In this document: positions 7,088-9,764 of the stretch, piece after piece
How positions within the stretch are numbered: the stretch's first letter is position 1
Layout: each line of letters opens with the position of its first letter
Source: Candidatus Acetothermia bacterium
GTDB taxonomy: Bacteria; Bipolaricaulota; Bipolaricaulia; Bipolaricaulales; Bipolaricaulaceae
Assembly (NCBI GenBank): GCA_011057175.1
Contig: DSBZ01000244.1
Location: forward strand, 1 to 9,764
Direction of reading: 5' to 3'
DNA length: 9,764 nt
Notes under the pieces: generated by a model
The model's database searches: none
What the model was told of the DNA's origin: nothing
The model's input: the letters and a program-made list of their open reading frames with translations, nothing else
Translations under genes and position numbers: made by a program

Positions 7088-8463
7088 CGCCCCTCCTTGT
7101 CCCTATCCGCCCCTCGGCCAAAGCCAGTGTACCGAAACCCTGCCTTCCGAGCCGCACTCGGGTCGAACAGGTTTCTCCCATCTACGATGATCGGGGTCTT
7201 CATCAACCGTCGTGCCTCCTCTAGATCCAGACTCCTGAACTCGTCCCACTCTGTCATCAGGACGAGGGCATCCGCGTCCTGCAGGGCCTGGTGAGCATTC
7301 GCGGCAATCTCCACCCGGGGGACCTCAGCATGGAACGTGCCCGAAGCGACAGGATCATAGCCGACCACAGAGGCACCCCGCTCGAGCAGGTGCCGCGAGA
7401 CGAAGATCGCGGGCGCCTCTCTCACATCATCGGTCTCTGGCTTGAACGCAAGGCCAAGCAGGGCGATTCGCCTACCCGAGAGAGATCCCAGGAAACCCTC
7501 GAGCTTCTCGATGACCCGCAAGGGCAGGCGCTCGTTTACCTCTATCGTCGATCGGACGATGCGGAAGTCGTAACCCGCCTGCTTGGCCATGTGCAGTAGA
7601 GCGCGCGTATCCTTGGGGAAGCACGAGCCCCCATACCCTACGCCCGCCTGCAGGAACTTCTGCCCGATGCGGCTGTCCAGCCCCATGCCCTGCGCGACAG
7701 CATGCACGTCAGCTCCCAGAAGCTCGCACAACGTGGCCACTTCGTTGATGAACGAGATCTTTGTGGCCAGGAAAGCATTCGAGGCGTATTTGATCATCTC
7801 CGCACTCCGGCGATCGACGATCAACACGGGGGCATCGATCGGGGCGAACAGCTGGCGCAGAAGTTGTGCCGCCCTGTTACTGTCACAGCCGACCACGATC
7901 CGGTCGGGATGGACAAGGTCTATTAGGGCCTTTCCCTCGCGGAGGAACTCCGGACAGGAGGCCACGTGGAACCGAGGCGCCGTTCCCTGACCCATGCCTG
8001 GAGTCGCCACACCTCCGGTGAGGCCCTGGTCTTGCGACACGGCAGCGTTCAAACGTCGGGCCACTTCGTCAGTCGTGCCAACTGGGACCGTGCTCTTCAT
8101 AACCACGAGGAGCTCCCGGGTCGCGCTGGATGCGATCTGATCCACCACGGACCATACAGACGACAGGTCGGCCGAACCGTCTGGCAACGAAGGTGTCCCG
8201 ACCGCGATCATAGCAACATCGCAGTCTGCCAATGCCGCGGACAGGGACCCTGAGAACGAGAGCCTGCCTTCCTCAACGTTCTTCTTGACAAGTTCATCCA
8301 GCCCCGGTTCGTGAATCGGTACAGATCCGGAGGAGAGCAGGCGCAGTTTCTCCTGGTTGGATTCCACACAGGTTACCGAGTGCCCGAAGTCCGCCAAGAC
8401 CGATCCTGTGGTAAGCCCCACGTACCCCGCACCGACCACGACCACCTTCATCCCGTCAGACAC
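7084..8463 (-). CDS. ugd: UDP-glucose/UDP-GlcNAc 6-dehydrogenase (Ugd type)
   Basis: A cytosolic NAD-dependent four-electron dehydrogenase that oxidises C6 of a UDP-hexose to a carboxylate. Counting from the ATG at 8451, the Rossmann motif GAGYVGLTTG is at 7-16, STVPVGT at 120-126, CPEFLREG at 166-173, the active-site VGYGGSCFPKD at 271-281 with catalytic Cys277, GLAFKPETDDVREAP at 333-347 and VDGRNLFDP at 423-431. The GTG at 8463 is preferred as start because AAGGAGG lies 5 nt upstream, giving 459 residues; the ATG at 8451 overlaps the glmM stop as ATGA but sits 17 nt from that site. The motifs resemble UDP-glucose dehydrogenases of the TuaD/Ugd group more than WecC/WbpA, while the neighbours suggest a WbpA-like job. 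A Gly/Thr/Pro-rich stretch at 141-159 precedes CPEFL. Confidence 0.92.
   Translation of the reverse strand: MSDGMKVVVVGAGYVGLTTGSVLADFGHSVTCVESNQEKLRLLSSGSVPIHEPGLDELVKKNVEEGRLSFSGSLSAALADCDVAMIAVGTPSLPDGSADLSSVWSVVDQIASSATRELLVVMKSTVPVGTTDEVARRLNAAVSQDQGLTGGVATPGMGQGTAPRFHVASCPEFLREGKALIDLVHPDRIVVGCDSNRAAQLLRQLFAPIDAPVLIVDRRSAEMIKYASNAFLATKISFINEVATLCELLGADVHAVAQGMGLDSRIGQKFLQAGVGYGGSCFPKDTRALLHMAKQAGYDFRIVRSTIEVNERLPLRVIEKLEGFLGSLSGRRIALLGLAFKPETDDVREAPAIFVSRHLLERGASVVGYDPVASGTFHAEVPRVEIAANAHQALQDADALVLMTEWDEFRSLDLEEARRLMKTPIIVDGRNLFDPSAARKAGFRYTGFGRGADRDKEGR
7092..7098 (-). promoter_or_regulatory. Ribosome binding site for the Gfo/Idh dehydrogenase
   Basis: AAGGAGG on the minus strand lies 4 nt before the ATG at 7087, inside the last codons of the 6-dehydrogenase gene. 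It confirms the start at the ATGA overlap. Confidence 0.75.
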
Positions 8464-9764
8464 GCGGACCTCCTTGACAAAGCGTCCAGCACCTTCGCCA
8501 CGACCGGGCGCAGAGCGTGCTCGTCCGGGCCCTCGGCCATGATCCGGACCACGGGCTGGGTCCCCGACGGCCGGACCACGAGCCGCCCCGTCCCGTCGAG
8601 CTGGGCCCTTGCCTTCTGGATCGCTGCCTGAACGGCTGGGTCGGCGAGCGCTGCCCCTCGATCGCCCACCGGGACGTCGACCCGCACCTGGGGGTAGAGG
8701 GGAACCGGCGCCACCAACGACGCGAGGTCTGTCCCCATACGCACGAGGGCCCGCAGGACGAGGAGGGCGGTGAGGATCCCGTCCCCCGTCCCCGCGTGGC
8801 GGCGGAAGATCACGTGTCCGGAGGGCTCCCCCCCGAGGTCGATCCCCCGCTCCCGCATCGCCCACGCCACGTTCCGGTCCCCCACCGGCACCCGCTCCAC
8901 CGTGAACCCCCGCTTGGCAAGGTACGCTTCGGCGCCCATGTTCCCAAGCACGGTGAACACGACCCGCGGGGAGGAGAGCTCGCCCCAGGCGAGGAGATGG
9001 GGGCCGAGGGCGGCCATGAGCCGGTCCCCCTCCACGACCGTCCCCCGGGCGTCCACGAACAGCGCTCGGTCGCCATCCCCGTCGAAGCCGATCCCGAGCT
9101 CGGCCCCCCGGAGGGGGACCTCCCGGGAGAGGGGCTCCATCGCCGCGGCGCCGGTCGCATTGATCCGCGCCCCATCGGGCTCGGCCCCGAGGAGGACGAG
9201 GTCGGCTCCCAGGTCGGAAAGCAGGCGCGGGGCGAGGAGGGCCGTCGCCCCATGGGCGCAGTCGAGGACGACCTTCATCCCGTGGAGGGCGAGGTCGGGG
9301 ACGGCGGCGCGGAGGACGGCCTCGTACTCTTCCTCCGCTCCCGGCCAGTCCCGCACCGTTCCCAGGGCACCGGCCAGGGAGGCGTCGAGGAGCGATTCCA
9401 CACCCTCCTCGCCCTCGGGGGAGAGCTTGAGCCCCTCGGGGCCGTAGAACTTGATCCCGTTGTCCTGCGGCGGGTTGTGGGACGCCGACACCACAACCCC
9501 CAGGCCGTAGCCGCAGCGGGGGAGGAGGTGGGAGACCGCCGGCGAGGGGAGGATGCCGGCCAGGTCCACGTCGCACCCCGCCTCGGCCAATCCCGCGGCG
9601 CAGGCGCTGGCGAGGGCTGGCCCGGAGAGGCGGGTGTCCCGGGCGAGGAGGGCCCGCCCGGGCCGGAGCGCCTGACCCGCCGCCCGGGCCAACCGGAACG
9701 CGAGCTCGCAGGTGAGCTCGACCCCGGCCACCCCCCGCACCCCATCCGTCCCGAAGTACCTCAA
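8448..9764 (-). CDS. glmM: Phosphoglucosamine mutase (GlmM-like phosphohexomutase)
   Basis: An alpha-D-phosphohexomutase of 438 visible residues, close to full length. RYFGTDGVRG at the N-terminus is the GlmM opening. SASHNPPQDNGIKFY has the phosphorylatable Ser95, FDGDGDR at 227-233 gives the metal-binding Asp228, Asp230 and Asp232, GEPSGH at 312-317 is the sugar-binding loop, and RPSGTQP at 398-404 is the phosphate-binding loop. GlmM converts glucosamine-6-phosphate to glucosamine-1-phosphate for UDP-GlcNAc synthesis. The first visible codon, TTG at 9762-9764, is a plausible start but lies on the edge, so the real start may be outside. Base composition is visibly more GC-rich than the genes that follow. 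Phosphomannomutase/phosphoglucomutase activity is the alternative but the opening motif favours GlmM. Confidence 0.9.
   Translation of the reverse strand: MRYFGTDGVRGVAGVELTCELAFRLARAAGQALRPGRALLARDTRLSGPALASACAAGLAEAGCDVDLAGILPSPAVSHLLPRCGYGLGVVVSASHNPPQDNGIKFYGPEGLKLSPEGEEGVESLLDASLAGALGTVRDWPGAEEEYEAVLRAAVPDLALHGMKVVLDCAHGATALLAPRLLSDLGADLVLLGAEPDGARINATGAAAMEPLSREVPLRGAELGIGFDGDGDRALFVDARGTVVEGDRLMAALGPHLLAWGELSSPRVVFTVLGNMGAEAYLAKRGFTVERVPVGDRNVAWAMRERGIDLGGEPSGHVIFRRHAGTGDGILTALLVLRALVRMGTDLASLVAPVPLYPQVRVDVPVGDRGAALADPAVQAAIQKARAQLDGTGRLVVRPSGTQPVVRIMAEGPDEHALRPVVAKVLDALSRRSACLTG
8469..8475 (-). promoter_or_regulatory. Ribosome binding site selecting a GTG start for the 6-dehydrogenase
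   Basis: AAGGAGG on the minus strand lies 5 nt before GTG at 8463, inside the 3' end of glmM. Its spacing to the downstream ATG at 8451 is 17 nt, too far for normal use, so it argues for the GTG. Confidence 0.7.

Noticed and set aside
8770..9447. A 225-codon plus-strand frame antisense to glmM
   Set aside because: Ser/Arg/Pro-rich shadow of a very GC-rich gene with intact motifs on the other strand.
7084..9576. An 830-codon minus-strand open frame joining sequence over glmM to the 6-dehydrogenase
   Set aside because: Codons upstream of 8463 give Arg/Gly/Pro-rich sequence in the shifted frame of glmM, whose own frame carries every mutase motif. The ribosome site at 8469-8475 marks the true start.

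Overview
The window is a single minus-strand gene train for a cell-surface polysaccharide, read from the right edge to the left edge. The DNA is GC-rich with strong Shine-Dalgarno sites, GTG and TTG starts and tightly overlapping genes, which fits a GC-rich bacterium. An O-antigen ligase/polymerase-like protein and a lipoprotein with Ser after the lipobox Cys would fit a diderm, but nothing here fixes the phylum.

Layout in transcription order: (1) a GlmM-type phosphohexosamine mutase whose start lies at the right edge; (2) a UDP-glucose/UDP-GlcNAc 6-dehydrogenase; (3) a Gfo/Idh/MocA sugar-nucleotide dehydrogenase; (4) a left-handed beta-helix acyltransferase; (5) a DegT/DnrJ/EryC1 aminotransferase; (6) a scar of about 530 bp; (7) a Wzx-like flippase; (8) a Wzy/WaaL-like O-antigen polymerase or ligase; (9) a lipoprotein gene open through the left edge. 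The lipoprotein gene is easy to miss because its stop codon lies outside the window. Genes 2-5 resemble the WbpA-B-D-E route to a UDP-activated 3-acetamido uronic acid. Genes 7-9 would export, polymerise or ligate, and possibly modify the glycan. No complete glycosyltransferase is visible.

The most unusual stretch is the scar at 3781-4311. It holds a decayed C-terminal quarter of a second, diverged DegT aminotransferase with two mutually compensating frameshifts. It also holds the first 18 codons of a WecB/WbpI-type UDP-GlcNAc 2-epimerase joined directly to an 11-codon tail. Between these two remnants lies a perfectly phased array of 21 degenerate heptamers (147 bp). Both ends of the array read GACCATGA. 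Collapsing it to one unit would restore a 4-base ATGA stop/start overlap, the junction type found between the other genes of this operon. The array therefore appears to have grown from, or inserted exactly at, a gene-gene junction. Loss of the epimerase and perhaps of glycosyltransferases suggests the operon was remodelled, or that a metagenome assembly collapsed here.

A composition step near 8450 separates the very GC-rich glmM from the rest, as expected where a housekeeping gene borders a variable surface-glycan locus.
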